A stretch of 64,000 bases of DNA from Streptomyces chattanoogensis (lineage in GTDB: Bacteria > Actinomycetota > Actinomycetes > Streptomycetales > Streptomycetaceae), in NCBI RefSeq assembly GCF_001294335.1, contig NZ_LGKG01000079.1:1-64000 (forward strand). The letters run 5' to 3'. Shown here one piece after another: positions 51,637 to 60,470 of the stretch (within the stretch, counting starts at the first letter, position 1; each line of letters opens with the position of its first letter). Made by a program: the position numbers and the translations under genes. The notes beneath the pieces are model-generated. The model was not told the DNA's origin. It searched no databases and saw only the letters and a program-made list of their open reading frames with translations.

Positions 51637-52761
51637 CTACACATCCGTGGCTGCGGTGCTGCTGGGCGCGAAGCCGGTGGCGGCGTCCGGGCCGGTGTGG
51701 GTGAGGGTGGGGCGGACGCGGGTTTGCAGGAAGTCGAGGAAGCGGTCCGGGTGCTTGTAGGCGGCGAAGTGGCCTGCGTCCTCGATCAGGGTGAACTCCT
51801 TGACCGGTGCCTGGACTGCGTCAAAGAGGGAACGGGCGCGGGCAGCGGTGTTGACCAGGTCGTCGGCGCCCTGAACGACGAAGAACGGGACCTCGAAACG
51901 GGTGCCGTCCGCCCAGTCGTCGAACCCTGCGGTGCCTGGCAGCATCTCGGCGGACACCTTGAAGCCCTGGAAGAACGTGATCAGTTCGCGGAGTGAGTGC
52001 AGTGGCGAGTACCAGAGCGACTTCATGACCACGGACTTCATGGCACCGAAGGTCTGCGGGTCGGTCGCGGAGGCGAAGCGGCTGAAGTGGCTGTGCTGCT
52101 CGGCCGTCCAGGCACGCGCATCTGGTCCCATCTTCCGTACGGCCGCCAACTCCTTCTTCTTGCCCGCCCGCTGGAGCCGGTCCAGCAGGGCTGCGTAGTC
52201 GGACGTGTCCCGGCCGCCGTCGAAGACCTTCTGGTCGGTGCCGACGTAGGCGGCGACCAGCTGCGGGTGACTGCGGGCGAGGCGCAGTCCGAGAGCACTG
52301 CCGAAGGAGTGCCCCAGCACGATGACCCGCGCTGTGCCGAGCCGGGCCCGGACATGCTCGACCACTTCGACGGCGTCCGCCAGCAACCGTGCGAAGGTCA
52401 GCTCACCCTGGCCGTCGGCACCGGAGCGCCGCAGGGTCTTGCCGGCGCCCCGCATGTCCCAGCGCACCAGGGTGAAGTGCCGCTCCCAGTCACGGGTGCG
52501 GTTCATGAGGATCGAGTTCACGGAGCCGGGGCCGCCGTGCAGTTCCACGATGACCGGGTTGGTGCGGTCCTCCCCGCGGACGGAGAGCCACTGGTCGATC
52601 CCGCCGATACGGGCGAAGTACCGCTCGTCGATGCCGCGGGCGCCAGTGATGCCAAGGAGGCGGGCGTTGCGGGAGCGGATGATTCCGCGGCGAGCGAGAA
52701 GCCCGGCTGCCGGGGCGGCGACAACGGCCGTGGTGGCAGCGGTGAGAACGGTGCCGAGCAT
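51637..52761 (-). CDS. Alpha/beta hydrolase, proline-iminopeptidase-like
   Basis: The 374-residue protein has an N-terminal hydrophobic segment (4-24) that may anchor it, then an S33-like hydrolase: oxyanion ELHGGPGS (73-80), WDMRGAGKT, nucleophile elbow GHSFGS (Ser152), an Asp in VQGADDLV and a His in EDAGHFAAY. It resembles prolyl aminopeptidases or epoxide-hydrolase-like enzymes; the exact substrate is unknown. GGGGG lies five bases before ATG 52761. The gene is divergent from the TetR gene at 52934, with two near-identical operators between. Confidence 0.87.
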   Translation of the reverse strand: MLGTVLTAATTAVVAAPAAGLLARRGIIRSRNARLLGITGARGIDERYFARIGGIDQWLSVRGEDRTNPVIVELHGGPGSVNSILMNRTRDWERHFTLVRWDMRGAGKTLRRSGADGQGELTFARLLADAVEVVEHVRARLGTARVIVLGHSFGSALGLRLARSHPQLVAAYVGTDQKVFDGGRDTSDYAALLDRLQRAGKKKELAAVRKMGPDARAWTAEQHSHFSRFASATDPQTFGAMKSVVMKSLWYSPLHSLRELITFFQGFKVSAEMLPGTAGFDDWADGTRFEVPFFVVQGADDLVNTAARARSLFDAVQAPVKEFTLIEDAGHFAAYKHPDRFLDFLQTRVRPTLTHTGPDAATGFAPSSTAATDV

Positions 52762-52776
52762 AAGAACCCCCAGAAA

Positions 52777-52821
52777 CTGTGTATGTGCTACGCAGTGGAT
52801 AGCTGTGTATGTTGTACACAG
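52777..52821. promoter_or_regulatory. Tandem TetR operators
   Basis: Two 19-bp sites share the pattern CTGTGTA-N5-TACRCAG: 52777-52795 (spacer TGTGC, one mismatch) and 52803-52821 (spacer TGTTG, perfect). Centres are 26 bp apart. The block is also flanked by a perfect 14-bp inverted repeat, CCAGAAACTGTGTA at 52770-52783 against its complement at 52815-52828. Binding would repress hydrolase and tetR. Confidence 0.8.
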
Positions 52822-52933
52822 TTTCTGGACGGGTGGCAACATCCCCTGGCAGTCCCCCTCGGCCCGGATGGCCGACGTCCGGCAAGGGCACCCGGAGGGG
52901 CAGGCGGGGGAGACAGGAAAGGAGGCCGGTGCC

Positions 52934-53659
52934 GTGCCGGCGAACAGGGAGAGCAAGCGGGACCCGCGTACCAGCCTCGCGCTGCTGTGGGGCGAAGCCG
53001 ACCGTCCCCGACGAGGCCCCAAGCCGAAGCTGACACCATCCGAGGTCGCCCGCTGCGGCATCGAGATCGCCGACGCGGAGGGCCTCGAGGCCCTCTCGAT
53101 GCAGCGAGTGGCCGAGACGTTGCGGGTCACCACCATGGCCCTCTACCGCTACGTCCCCGGCAAGCCCGACCTCGTCGACCTCATGGTCGACACGGTGCTC
53201 AGTGATCCGCCCGACCTCACCCGTGTCCTCGGCGGCTGGCGTCCCCGGCTCGAAGCCTGGGCCCGCGCCTGCTGGGACGTCTATCGCGCCCATCCCTGGA
53301 TACTGACCGCGACCGGGATGCGCCGGCAGGCCATGGGCCCCCACCAGGTGGCCTGGCTCGACGCGGCCCTGGCCGCCCTCGAGCCCTCCCGTCTCACCGC
53401 CCGACAGCGGCACGACGCCGTGATCCTCGTCCTGGGCCACGTCCGCAGCCTCACTCACCAGGTGCTCGACTACGACGAGGAATCCAGCACGGACTGGGAC
53501 CGCCTCACCACCGACCAACTCACCCGCCACGGCGAGCGCTTCCCAGCCCTCACCCGCGCCGTCGCCGAAGGCGCATTCGCCCCCACCGACGAGGACCCAC
53601 TCAACTTCGGCCTCACCTGCGTGCTCGAAGGCATCGCCGCGCTTGTGGAGTCCGGCTGA
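52934..53659 (+). CDS. TetR family transcriptional regulator
   Basis: The 241-residue protein has a helix-turn-helix (VARCGIEIADAEGLEALSM, then LRVTTMALYRYVPGKPDLVDLM) and a TetR_C-like ligand domain. An Arg/Pro-rich N-terminal tail (30-45 residues, ending DRPRRGPKPKLTPSEV) precedes the helix-turn-helix. GTG 52934 is preferred because AAAGGAGG lies nine bases upstream. It is divergent from the hydrolase gene and most likely binds the tandem operators between them. It belongs to the same TetR subgroup as the protein at 19590. Confidence 0.9.
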   Translation: MPANRESKRDPRTSLALLWGEADRPRRGPKPKLTPSEVARCGIEIADAEGLEALSMQRVAETLRVTTMALYRYVPGKPDLVDLMVDTVLSDPPDLTRVLGGWRPRLEAWARACWDVYRAHPWILTATGMRRQAMGPHQVAWLDAALAALEPSRLTARQRHDAVILVLGHVRSLTHQVLDYDEESSTDWDRLTTDQLTRHGERFPALTRAVAEGAFAPTDEDPLNFGLTCVLEGIAALVESG

Positions 53660-53850
53660 CAGACACACGCCGTAGATCATCAGGCGGTGGATCAAGGGCG
53701 GTCGCGTCACCAGGCGCGGAGAGTGCCAAGTGTGAGCAGATGAGAGCGTGTCGGCGGGCGGGAGCCAGGCGGCCGACGACATAAGCCGCCCGCCGTCGGG
53801 TACGCGAACCTCAACAGGCCTTACTTCCACCAGATACGGAGGCTGAGACG

Positions 53851-54078
53851 ATGGGTATCGGCGGGTGCATCGGTCTGCTTGCGGTGGGGGCGATCCTCAC
53901 TTTCGCGGTGGACTGGCACATGGCCGGAGTCAATCTCGACCTCGTGGGCGTCATTCTGATGATCGTTGGCGTCATCGGTCTCGCGTCGTATGTGAGTATC
54001 CTCAAGCGGCGGCGTACCCAGCCACCGTCCCCCGGCGCCCCGGTGGTCGACGTCGAAGACAACCGCTACTACAAGTAG
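53851..54078 (+). CDS. DUF6458-type small membrane protein
   Basis: The 75-residue protein has two helices (GGCIGLLAVGAILTFAVDW and VGVILMIVGVIGLASYVSIL) and a basic/acidic tail ending VEDNRYYK, matching the small actinobacterial DUF6458 family. The GAILTFAVDWHMAGVNLDLVG segment is typical. Its function is unknown, but members often lie among stress-linked genes such as the hemerythrin and PRC-barrel genes that follow. ATG 53851 is preceded by GGAG. Confidence 0.85.
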   Translation: MGIGGCIGLLAVGAILTFAVDWHMAGVNLDLVGVILMIVGVIGLASYVSILKRRRTQPPSPGAPVVDVEDNRYYK

Positions 54079-54348
54079 CCCTGGGGTACGCCCAGTTGAG
54101 CCGGACGAGCCATCGCGCTCTCCCTAGCCCGCAGGAATTCGGCATCGCGCCATCGCGCCATAGCGCCGGGCCCCGGGTCACGCGAATGCCTGCGACGGGG
54201 GTGAAAGCACCAGGCCAACCGGGGCTCCGCCCGTTAGCTGCCTGCGGGCTCGGGAACCGGTGATGCGCGCCCGCCGCACCGTGCGCGGGCTGCCCAGAGC
54301 CGTTTCAGGAATGCACCACCTCAGGGACACACCGCACCGGGAGGAACC

Positions 54349-54909
54349 ATGGCACACGACGGCGACATGATCGCGGAACTGACATCCGACCACCGGGAGG
54401 TCGAGGGCCTCTTCGAACAGATCGCGACGCTCCCCAGTGGCCTCCAAGATCGCAAACGCCTGATCGACCAGCTCACGATCGAGCTGGTGCGCCACTCCGT
54501 CGCCGAAGAGGAATACCTCTACCCGACGGTGCGCGAGCGTCTGCCGCGCGGCGGCACCCTGGCCGACAAGGAGATCGAGGACCACGCGAAGGTGGAGACG
54601 CTGCTCAAGCGGATCGAAGGGTGCTCCGCGGACGATCCCCAGCTTGAGCAGCTGTTCACCGAGGTGCAGGCATCGGTGCTCAGCCACATGCGCGACGAGG
54701 AGAAGAATCTCTTCCCGCAGCTGCACCGGATCTGCTCGCCGGAGGACCTGGCCAAGCTCGGCGACAAGATCCGCCTGGCGAAGAAGACCGCGCCCACCCA
54801 CCCCCACCCGTCCGCACCCACCGCCCCTCCGGCGAACAAACTCCTCGCGCCGGGACTCGGCCTCGTCGATCGGGCGCGAGACTATGTCACCGGTCGCGGC
54901 AGGTCCTGA
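54349..54909 (+). CDS. Hemerythrin-like (HHE) domain protein
   Basis: The 186-residue protein has an HHE di-iron four-helix bundle (about 5-130). Likely ligands are His15, His49 with Glu53, His79, His113 and Glu117, in segments SDHREVEGLF, RHSVAEEEYLYP, DHAKVE and SHMRDEEKNLFP. The C-terminal 55 residues are a Pro/Ala/Thr-rich tail. Such proteins bind O2, NO or iron, or protect against oxidative stress. GGAGGAACC precedes ATG 54349. Neighbours of stress type suggest a similar role. Confidence 0.9.
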   Translation: MAHDGDMIAELTSDHREVEGLFEQIATLPSGLQDRKRLIDQLTIELVRHSVAEEEYLYPTVRERLPRGGTLADKEIEDHAKVETLLKRIEGCSADDPQLEQLFTEVQASVLSHMRDEEKNLFPQLHRICSPEDLAKLGDKIRLAKKTAPTHPHPSAPTAPPANKLLAPGLGLVDRARDYVTGRGRS

Positions 54910-55272
54910 GACATCCCTCGCCGGGCCGACACGGCGTTGCTCGTACGGGGGGCGCGGGGTGCTCGAGCACGGTTGACTGGGCGGCGGTGTTGGTGATCCA
55001 ACCGGCCTGGGTCGCCGCCTTCACCGGTTGTCGCGGCGGGCAGTCGGCCGGTGTCGGGCGCATAATTGCCTGAGGAGGGAGCGCTCCCAGGCGGGAGTCG
55101 AGGCCACACGGCCTGACATGGGAAGCCACGATTCCGTCGCTTCTCGTGCTGCTCACCCTCGCTACAGAGGGGCCGCCGGTATCGGTGGTAGTCGAGTTCG
55201 ACGGTTCGACGGTTCACTACGTCCGGCCCTGCCCTCACATCTCTGACTCATGGCCAAATTGGAGCTCTTCTC
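54910..55272. other. 363-bp intergenic region, no gene
   Basis: No convincing ORF, hairpin or repeat is visible between the hemerythrin and PRC-barrel genes. I found no clear SigB-type GGGTAT box. Confidence 0.4.
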
Positions 55273-55623
55273 ATGACGGGCAACATGTGGAGCTATCAGG
55301 ATGCCTCGGGCTACCGACCGGGTTCCGAACTGACCGGATTCAGGGTCGAGGCGATCGACGGCAGCGTGGGCACGGTCGACGAGCATTCCGACGAGGTCGG
55401 CGCTTCCTGGCTGGTGGTCGACACCGGCGGGTGGATATTCGGCAAGCATGTCCTGCTCCCGGCCGGCGTGATCTCCTCCATTGATTTCGAGGCCACGACG
55501 CTCTACGTCGCTCGTACGAAGGAGGAGATCAAGAACGCCCCGGATTTCGATAGGGAAAAGCACATCAGCGACGACGAATATCACCGTGAGCTCGCGAGTT
55601 ACTACGGGGCTCCCCACATCTGA
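55273..55623 (+). CDS. PRC-barrel domain protein
   Basis: The 116-residue protein is a PRC-barrel: LTGFRVEAIDGSVGTVDEHSDEVGASWLVVDTGGWIFGKHVLLPAG in parts, then IKNAPDFDREKHISDDEY at the C-terminus. PRC-barrels are small beta folds that mediate protein or RNA contacts; the C-terminal tail is typical of Streptomyces stress proteins. ATG 55273 is the start; the ribosome site is weak (GGAG 11 bases upstream). It faces the convergent MmyB regulator. Confidence 0.9.
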   Translation: MTGNMWSYQDASGYRPGSELTGFRVEAIDGSVGTVDEHSDEVGASWLVVDTGGWIFGKHVLLPAGVISSIDFEATTLYVARTKEEIKNAPDFDREKHISDDEYHRELASYYGAPHI

Positions 55624-55641
55624 CTACGAACCTCACGGTCA

Positions 55642-56550
55642 TCAGACTTCAGCTGTGCCGGTCACCGAAGTGTGGTCGTGTGCCATCGATTCCTGATGCG
55701 GTTCGTCAAGCCGCCAGCGCGATGGGCTGCGTGACGCTCCATCAGCCGATTCCCGGATGTCGGAGTAGATCACCAGTGTCTGTTCTGGCTGTTCGGCCAG
55801 GTGGAAGGCGGTGTAAGCGAAGTCGATCACCCCGCGTCCCGGGTGCCGCAGCCGTTTCCGTCCGCCGTGCCGTGCCTGCACGTCGTACTGCGGCCACCAG
55901 GCACGCACTTCCGGGCTGCCCGCGTTCAGCTCGTCGATCAGCCGGGTGTATCGGGGGTCGCCCGGGTGGCGTCCGGCCAGTGTCCTCAGCCGGGCGAGCA
56001 GGCCGCGTGCCTCGAGCTCCCAGTCGACCAGAACGTCCCGGGCGGCAGGTTCGAGGAACACCCAGCGGGCGAAGTTCGCCGGCCGGTCCGGCGCCGCGGT
56101 GAGGTGCGGGAACAGCTCGTCGGCCGCCCGGTTGTAGCTCAGCACGTCGTAGTTGCCGCCGATGATGTATGCCGGGTTGGGCTGGAGCAGGAGCGGGACG
56201 GCTGCCACCTCGGCGGCGAGCGGCTCGGGTGCTTCGGTTTCGGCCGCAGCCGCGTGACCGGCGAGCTGAAAGAGATGACCGCGCTCGTACCGGTCGAGTT
56301 GCAGCGCCGAGGCGAGGGCGTCGAGCACCTGGTCCGAGGCACGGATGTCCCGGCCTTGCTCGAGGTACGTGTACCAGGTGGCGCTGATCCCGGCGAGCAG
56401 CGCGAGTTCTTCCCGGCGCAGCCCGGGGGTCCGTCGTCGGCCGGTGTGTGGCAGTCCGACCCGGTCAGGGGTGATCCGCTCCCTGCGGCTGCGAAGGAAA
56501 GCACCCAGCTCACGGCGCTGGTTCGACTGCTTCTGCATGGTGGATGGCAC
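55642..56550 (-). CDS. XRE family regulator with MmyB-like domain (pair 2)
   Basis: The 302-residue protein has an XRE helix-turn-helix (about 15-75, with RRRTPGLRREELALLAGISATWYTYLEQGRD-like segments) and an MmyB C-terminal domain (about 105-270; NYDVLSYNRAADELFP and RGLLARLRTLAGRHPGD). It is a paralogue of the regulator at 2271 and is likewise divergent from an SDR gene. The start is GTG 56550 or ATG 56538. The last 30 residues (DGASRSPSRWRLDEPHQES onwards) are additional and low in complexity. It likely controls the SDR gene at 56712. Confidence 0.87.
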   Translation of the reverse strand: MPSTMQKQSNQRRELGAFLRSRRERITPDRVGLPHTGRRRTPGLRREELALLAGISATWYTYLEQGRDIRASDQVLDALASALQLDRYERGHLFQLAGHAAAAETEAPEPLAAEVAAVPLLLQPNPAYIIGGNYDVLSYNRAADELFPHLTAAPDRPANFARWVFLEPAARDVLVDWELEARGLLARLRTLAGRHPGDPRYTRLIDELNAGSPEVRAWWPQYDVQARHGGRKRLRHPGRGVIDFAYTAFHLAEQPEQTLVIYSDIRESADGASRSPSRWRLDEPHQESMAHDHTSVTGTAEV

Positions 56551-56557
56551 CCCTGGT

Positions 56558-56579
56558 TCCAGAATAAATACGTTCTGGA
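56558..56579. promoter_or_regulatory. Inverted repeat at the MmyB regulator start
   Basis: TCCAGAA (56558-56564) and TTCTGGA (56573-56579) form a perfect inverted repeat with eight bases between, directly upstream of the regulator's start codon. Autoregulatory binding is a plausible role. Confidence 0.5.
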
Positions 56580-56637
56580 TACCAGGCTAAAGACCTCACA
56601 CACTGGATCCCGAGTGGGAGGTGCAGCTCCCATAGAT

Positions 56638-56670
56638 GACCTCTAGATGGCCTCTAGACGACCTCTGTAG
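56638..56670. repeat. Three 11-bp direct repeats before the SDR gene
   Basis: GACCTCTAGAT (56638-56648), GGCCTCTAGAC (56649-56659) and GACCTCTGTAG (56660-56670) follow each other in an 11-bp period, about one DNA turn, so the same face is presented three times. They end 42 bases before the SDR start and are likely regulator contacts. Confidence 0.65.
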
Positions 56671-56711
56671 GTCAGCGGCTACCGGTAATTCAGAAGAAAG
56701 AGGCGGACATC

Positions 56712-57449
56712 GTGGCGGGAATCGACGGCAAGGTCGTGGCGATCACGGGAGCCAGCAGCGGCATCGGCGAGGCGACCGCACTGCTGCTTGCCGAGCGAGG
56801 CGCGCGGCTCGTCCTGGGGGCGCGCCGGTCCGAGCGCCTTGCGGAGCTGGTGGCGCGGATCGAGACGTCGGGTGGCATGGCCGTGCAGACCCGCACGGAC
56901 GTGACACGACGGGACGACCTGCACGCCCTGGTCGCCCTCGCCGGCGAGCGATTCGGCCGCCTCGACGCGCTCGTCAGCAATGCCGGGGTCGGCACGATCT
57001 CTCCCCTCGACGACCTACGCGTCGACGAGTGGGACCGGATGATCGACGTCAACATCAAGGGAGTGCTGCACGGAATCGGCGCAGCGTTGCCGGTCTTCCG
57101 TGCCCAGGGCGCGGGCCACTTCATCACCATCGCCTCCACGGCCGCATTTCGCATCGTGCCGACCATGGCGGTCTACGCCGGTACGAAGTTCGCGGTCCGC
57201 GCCATCTGCGAAGGCTTGCGCCAGGAAGCCGGTGATTCCCTGCGGGTGACCACCGTCTCGCCCGGCGTCGTCGGGACCGAATTCGCCGAGGCATCAACGA
57301 ATCCTCAGGTCCGAGCACGGATCACGGAGATGCGTGACCGGATGGCCATCCCGCCGGAGGCGATCGCCCAAGCCATCGCGTTCGCCATCGAGCAGCCGGC
57401 AACCGTCGACGTGAACGAGATCGTCGTACGACCCACCGCCCAGAACTGA
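56712..57449 (+). CDS. Short-chain dehydrogenase/reductase (pair 2)
   Basis: The 245-residue protein is a classical SDR: TGASSGIG (residues 12-19), NAG (90-92), Ser142, and YxxxK (Tyr155, Lys159 in YAGTK). It has an Arg-rich cofactor-binding loop (GARRSERLAELV), which favours NADPH. GTG 56712 is the start. It is regulated in all likelihood by the divergent MmyB protein. It resembles the SDR at 3250 in design but not closely in sequence, so the two pairs may handle different substrates. Confidence 0.9.
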   Translation: MAGIDGKVVAITGASSGIGEATALLLAERGARLVLGARRSERLAELVARIETSGGMAVQTRTDVTRRDDLHALVALAGERFGRLDALVSNAGVGTISPLDDLRVDEWDRMIDVNIKGVLHGIGAALPVFRAQGAGHFITIASTAAFRIVPTMAVYAGTKFAVRAICEGLRQEAGDSLRVTTVSPGVVGTEFAEASTNPQVRARITEMRDRMAIPPEAIAQAIAFAIEQPATVDVNEIVVRPTAQN

Positions 57450-57455
57450 CCCCGC

Positions 57456-57790
57456 TCAAGTACGAGGCGCATTTCCGGCCCGCACCTTGAACCCCAAGCT
57501 GAGCTCGTCACACCGCCTGTCGCGGAACAGGTCCCAGCGGGCGTTGACACGGCGGCGGGCGAGAGCGCGGACGGCCCGGGTTTGGCGCTCGCCCTCAGCT
57601 CGCTTGCGATCGTAAAACCGGCGGGAATCCTCGCACCTTCTGATGCTGAGCAGCGCGGAGGTGCAGAAGACCAGTTGGAGGCGATGGTTGTATCGCTCAG
57701 GGCGCCGCCGGTTTCACTGATCTTGCCGGAGTCGCATGGGACCGGTGCGACGCAGCCGAAGCCGGCGAGGCGGTCTGGCGAGGCCATCGC
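57456..57790 (-). pseudogene. IS110-family transposase C-terminal remnant, frameshifted
   Basis: On the minus strand one frame gives ASPDRLAGFGCVAPVPCDSGKIS. After a frameshift near 57705-57715 another frame gives RPERYNHRLQLVFCTSALLSIRR and RFYDRKRAEGERQTRAV, ending at TGA 57456-57458. This is the conserved end of IS110/IS116 transposases. The upstream catalytic (RuvC-like) half is missing. It is a decayed insertion beside the SDR gene. Confidence 0.8.
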
Positions 57791-58324
57791 CTTCTTGGCC
57801 AGCAGCACCACATCACAGCTACGCCGCATGAGCTGACGAGCCATAAGCAGCCCAAGCCCTCGCGAACCGCAAGTACCGCCGTTTGATCCGACCTGTGGCC
57901 AGGGTTCCGTGCAGCTGGGGCTGCTCGTCACCGTCGCGGCGTACGAACTGCTCGTCGTAGACGAGGACGTGGCCCATGCCGTCGCGGGCCTCGTGAGGCC
58001 ATGCGGAACGCCTGGCGGCAGAGCGGCCGGGGCGGGACGGGATCGGCAAGGTGCGGGCGGCCCGGTGTGGCGCAACACCACTGCCGAATGCCACTAGTTC
58101 GTACCTGATCCACATCTTCCGCATGGGCGATGACATACGCAGGCCATAGGTATATGGTTTCGGCCACTGTCACTCAAAGTGCTGCTCTGGCCAACGGTTG
58201 ATCCGGTGGTTGATTGCTGCAGTGCCGCGGGGTGCAGTGCCCAACCCCCCTCACAGCTCTGCCTGCGTGCACCGGCCCCAGTCGTGCCAGACCGGGGTCG
58301 TGCGCGCCGCAGAAAGGCATGCCC
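57791..58324. other. 534-bp region, no confident gene
   Basis: The minus strand has an open frame with MGHVLVYDEQFVRRDGDEQPQ, protein-like but without a family or a start. It may be more of the decayed element. The promoter of the metalloprotease gene should be near 58150-58300. Confidence 0.4.
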
Positions 58325-60043
58325 ATGTCCCGAATACGGGTCACGAAACCCGTCGCCCTGACCGCGCTGGCAGGCGTAGGCGCCTGTCTGGCAATCGTCG
58401 TCGTGCCGTCCGCGTTCGCAGGCACGACCACCCCGGCCGGCGGCACCTGCACGATCCGCCCCGCGGAGAAGCACTCCGAGGCGCCGCTCAGTTGTCTCGG
58501 CGTCACCGCTTCTCTCGACCATCTGCCTGCTGTCGGTGAGCAGGCCACTCTCACCGTCGACGTCCGGGCGCAGACCGATGTCAAACACGCCGGCCTGTCC
58601 ATCCAACTGCCGCCCGCGCTCCGGATGACCGGCAAGGCATCCGGGCTCGCCGCGCCCACCACGGACACGTTCGGCCAGCGCACCAGCCGGACTCTCGCCC
58701 TCACGCCCGGCACCCGCACCGTCAAGCTCAAGGTCAAGGCCGTCGCCGCCGGACCCGCCCAGATCCAGGCGGACATCAGCGACATCGACCGCCCCGACCC
58801 GCGCCGCGCCGGGCACGACTCGGTGGAGCTCACCGTCGGCAGGTCCGAGGGCTCCTCCGACAAGGGCGTCGCGGTCACCAAGGCCGACGCGTCCCCGGCC
58901 CACCGCCCCGGGGCCGGCATCCGCCCGGCACGCCCGGTTACGCCCAAGGCCCCTGCTCCTGGCCATGCTTCGACTGCCTCGGCGCCGACCTCCCCGCGCG
59001 CCACCGCCGCGGCCACGTCCAGCGCCCAGGTCTGCGTCGGCGGCGCGTTCCGCAACCGGTTCCAGTCTGCCGAGGGCGGCAGTTGGAACGGCAAGGCCAA
59101 CCGGGACGAGCCGGTCAGCAACGTCAACATCACCTTGTGGGGCAAGCCGACCGCCAACAGCGGTACGCAGAAGCTCGCCACGGGAATGACCGGCAACGGC
59201 AACGGCAAGTTCAACCTCTGCTACACCCCGAGCACCTCCGCCATCTCCCAGGCATGGGTGGAGTTCCAGACGCAGGCCGGCCGGATGTGGTCGGTGGTCG
59301 ACGGCAGCGGCCGCCGCTACGCCACGGCCACGTACTCGCTGAACAACATCTCGGGCAATACCAACCTGGGCAACGTGTACGCCAACGAGGGGCAGAGCCG
59401 TGCCTGGCACGCCTTCGACACCCTCAACAAGCTGTGGTGGAACCGCGGTTCGACCACCACCTGCTGGGCAACCAGCCAGCAGGACGGTCACTGCACCCCG
59501 ATCACCGTCCAGTGGTACCCCGGCTCCACCGACGGCACGTACTGGACCACCAACGACGACAAGATCCACCTGGCGGACAACGACCCCGACTCCGAGCACA
59601 CCACCGTCCACGAAGCGGGCCACGCCCTCATGGGCAAGCTCTACAAGGGGTGGTGGCCGAACGTGAGCAACTGCTCGCCGCACTACGTCAATCGCACCTC
59701 CTCCACCAGCTGCGGCTGGACCGAGGGCTTCGCCAACGCAGTGGCGTTCCACACCTTCAACGACACCACGTACTACTGGGGCAACGGCAGCTCCATGAAC
59801 CTCGCCAATGACCGCTCCACGAACGGCATCGACTCGGGCGATGCCTGCGAGGCCCGCGTGGCCACCGCGCTGGTCGACCTGTGGTCCCAGGTCGACGGCG
59901 GCTGGACGAAGAGCAACACCATGATGTCCCGGACCTGGCAGTCCAGCTTCCGCGAGTACTTCGTCAACGACCGGCCCGATTACGGCCTGGACAGCGGCAC
60001 GACGGCCCGGAACATCCTCTACAACCACACCATTCAGTACTGA
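58325..60043 (+). CDS. Secreted HEAGH zinc metalloprotease with N-terminal beta domain
   Basis: The 572-residue protein has a signal peptide (8-32) and an N-terminal beta domain (about 40-172, DUF11-like, ending VELTVGR). A Pro/Ala/Thr linker (185-232) is followed by a catalytic region with [12 protein letters not shown] (His429, Glu430, His433) and a third likely ligand, Glu467, in [10 protein letters not shown]. The TEGFA motif with HEAGH is the pattern of secreted actinobacterial gluzincin-like proteases. Cysteines at 237, 299, 380 and 390 probably form disulfides. ATG 58325 is preferred over 58319 because AAAGG lies seven bases upstream of it. Confidence 0.85.
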   Translation: MSRIRVTKPVALTALAGVGACLAIVVVPSAFAGTTTPAGGTCTIRPAEKHSEAPLSCLGVTASLDHLPAVGEQATLTVDVRAQTDVKHAGLSIQLPPALRMTGKASGLAAPTTDTFGQRTSRTLALTPGTRTVKLKVKAVAAGPAQIQADISDIDRPDPRRAGHDSVELTVGRSEGSSDKGVAVTKADASPAHRPGAGIRPARPVTPKAPAPGHASTASAPTSPRATAAATSSAQVCVGGAFRNRFQSAEGGSWNGKANRDEPVSNVNITLWGKPTANSGTQKLATGMTGNGNGKFNLCYTPSTSAISQAWVEFQTQAGRMWSVVDGSGRRYATATYSLNNISGNTNLGNVYANEGQSRAWHAFDTLNKLWWNRGSTTTCWATSQQDGHCTPITVQWYPGSTDGTYWTTNDDKIHLADNDPDSEHTTVHEAGHALMGKLYKGWWPNVSNCSPHYVNRTSSTSCGWTEGFANAVAFHTFNDTTYYWGNGSSMNLANDRSTNGIDSGDACEARVATALVDLWSQVDGGWTKSNTMMSRTWQSSFREYFVNDRPDYGLDSGTTARNILYNHTIQY

Positions 60044-60052
60044 TCACTGATA

Positions 60053-60120
60053 CTGACTGCTGACTGCTGACTGCTGAGTGCTGAGTGCTGAGTGCTGACT
60101 GCTGTCAGCTGTCAGCTGCA
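60053..60120. repeat. Heptamer tandem array after the metalloprotease gene
   Basis: Nine 7-bp units: CTGACTG x3, CTGAGTG x3, CTGACTG, then CTGTCAG x2, and CTGCA. The last CTGACTG and first CTGTCAG form a small hairpin (CTGAC-TGCT-GTCAG). It looks like a slippage-derived array, possibly variable in number between strains. Confidence 0.85.
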
Positions 60121-60126
60121 TCAATT

Positions 60127-60159
60127 CATGGACCGGGCGCACCGTCGGCCCGGTCCATG
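60127..60159 (+). terminator. Strong hairpin terminator
   Basis: CATGGACCGGGC (60127-60138) pairs perfectly with GCCCGGTCCATG (60148-60159), with a nine-base loop. It ends the metalloprotease transcript and could also stop transcription from the opposite side. Confidence 0.8.
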
Positions 60160-60238
60160 AGTGTTTGGTGGCTCGTCATACAGCCTTGGCTGCCCCAATG
60201 GCCGTAGTCGCCGACACCCTCGCCGATGTCAGCGTCCA

Positions 60239-60470
60239 TCAGCCTCTGACCAGGCAGAAAGGATGCCCAGCCGGATCGATGAGAACCCGCCACCTGTCCT
60301 CATTCGGCTGGTGATCCGGCTTGCTCGCGCCAAGCTCAAGTAGCCGCTTCTCGGCTTCGTCCAGGTCGTCGACGGCGAAGTCGAGGTGGAACTGCTGAGG
60401 AACGGATTGGTCGGGCCAGCGGATCAGGACAGTCGAGTGTGATCGCGCGCAACGTCATCTGCAGGGGCAT
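60239..60470 (-). pseudogene. VOC/glyoxalase-like gene with internal deletion
   Basis: From ATG 60470, with GGAGG upstream, the frame reads MPLQMTLRAITLDCPDPLA, typical of VOC-fold proteins. It then loses the middle of the domain. In another frame the C-terminal part continues with WPDQSVPQQFHLDFAVDDL and ends IDPAGHPFCLVRG before TGA 60239. An intact gene would be about 350-400 bases; here only 232 remain. The deletion and frameshift join lies around 60405-60425. Confidence 0.75.

Noticed and set aside
57305..58081. A 258-codon minus-strand ORF downstream of the second SDR.
   Set aside because: It runs through the IS110 remnant, the frameshift and the end of the SDR gene, so it is not a single real gene.
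60053..60120. CRISPR-like repeats (also the arrays at 8456, 25543, 61206 and 63449).
   Set aside because: The units are 5-9 bp long and directly tandem, without spacers or cas genes, so they are slippage arrays.
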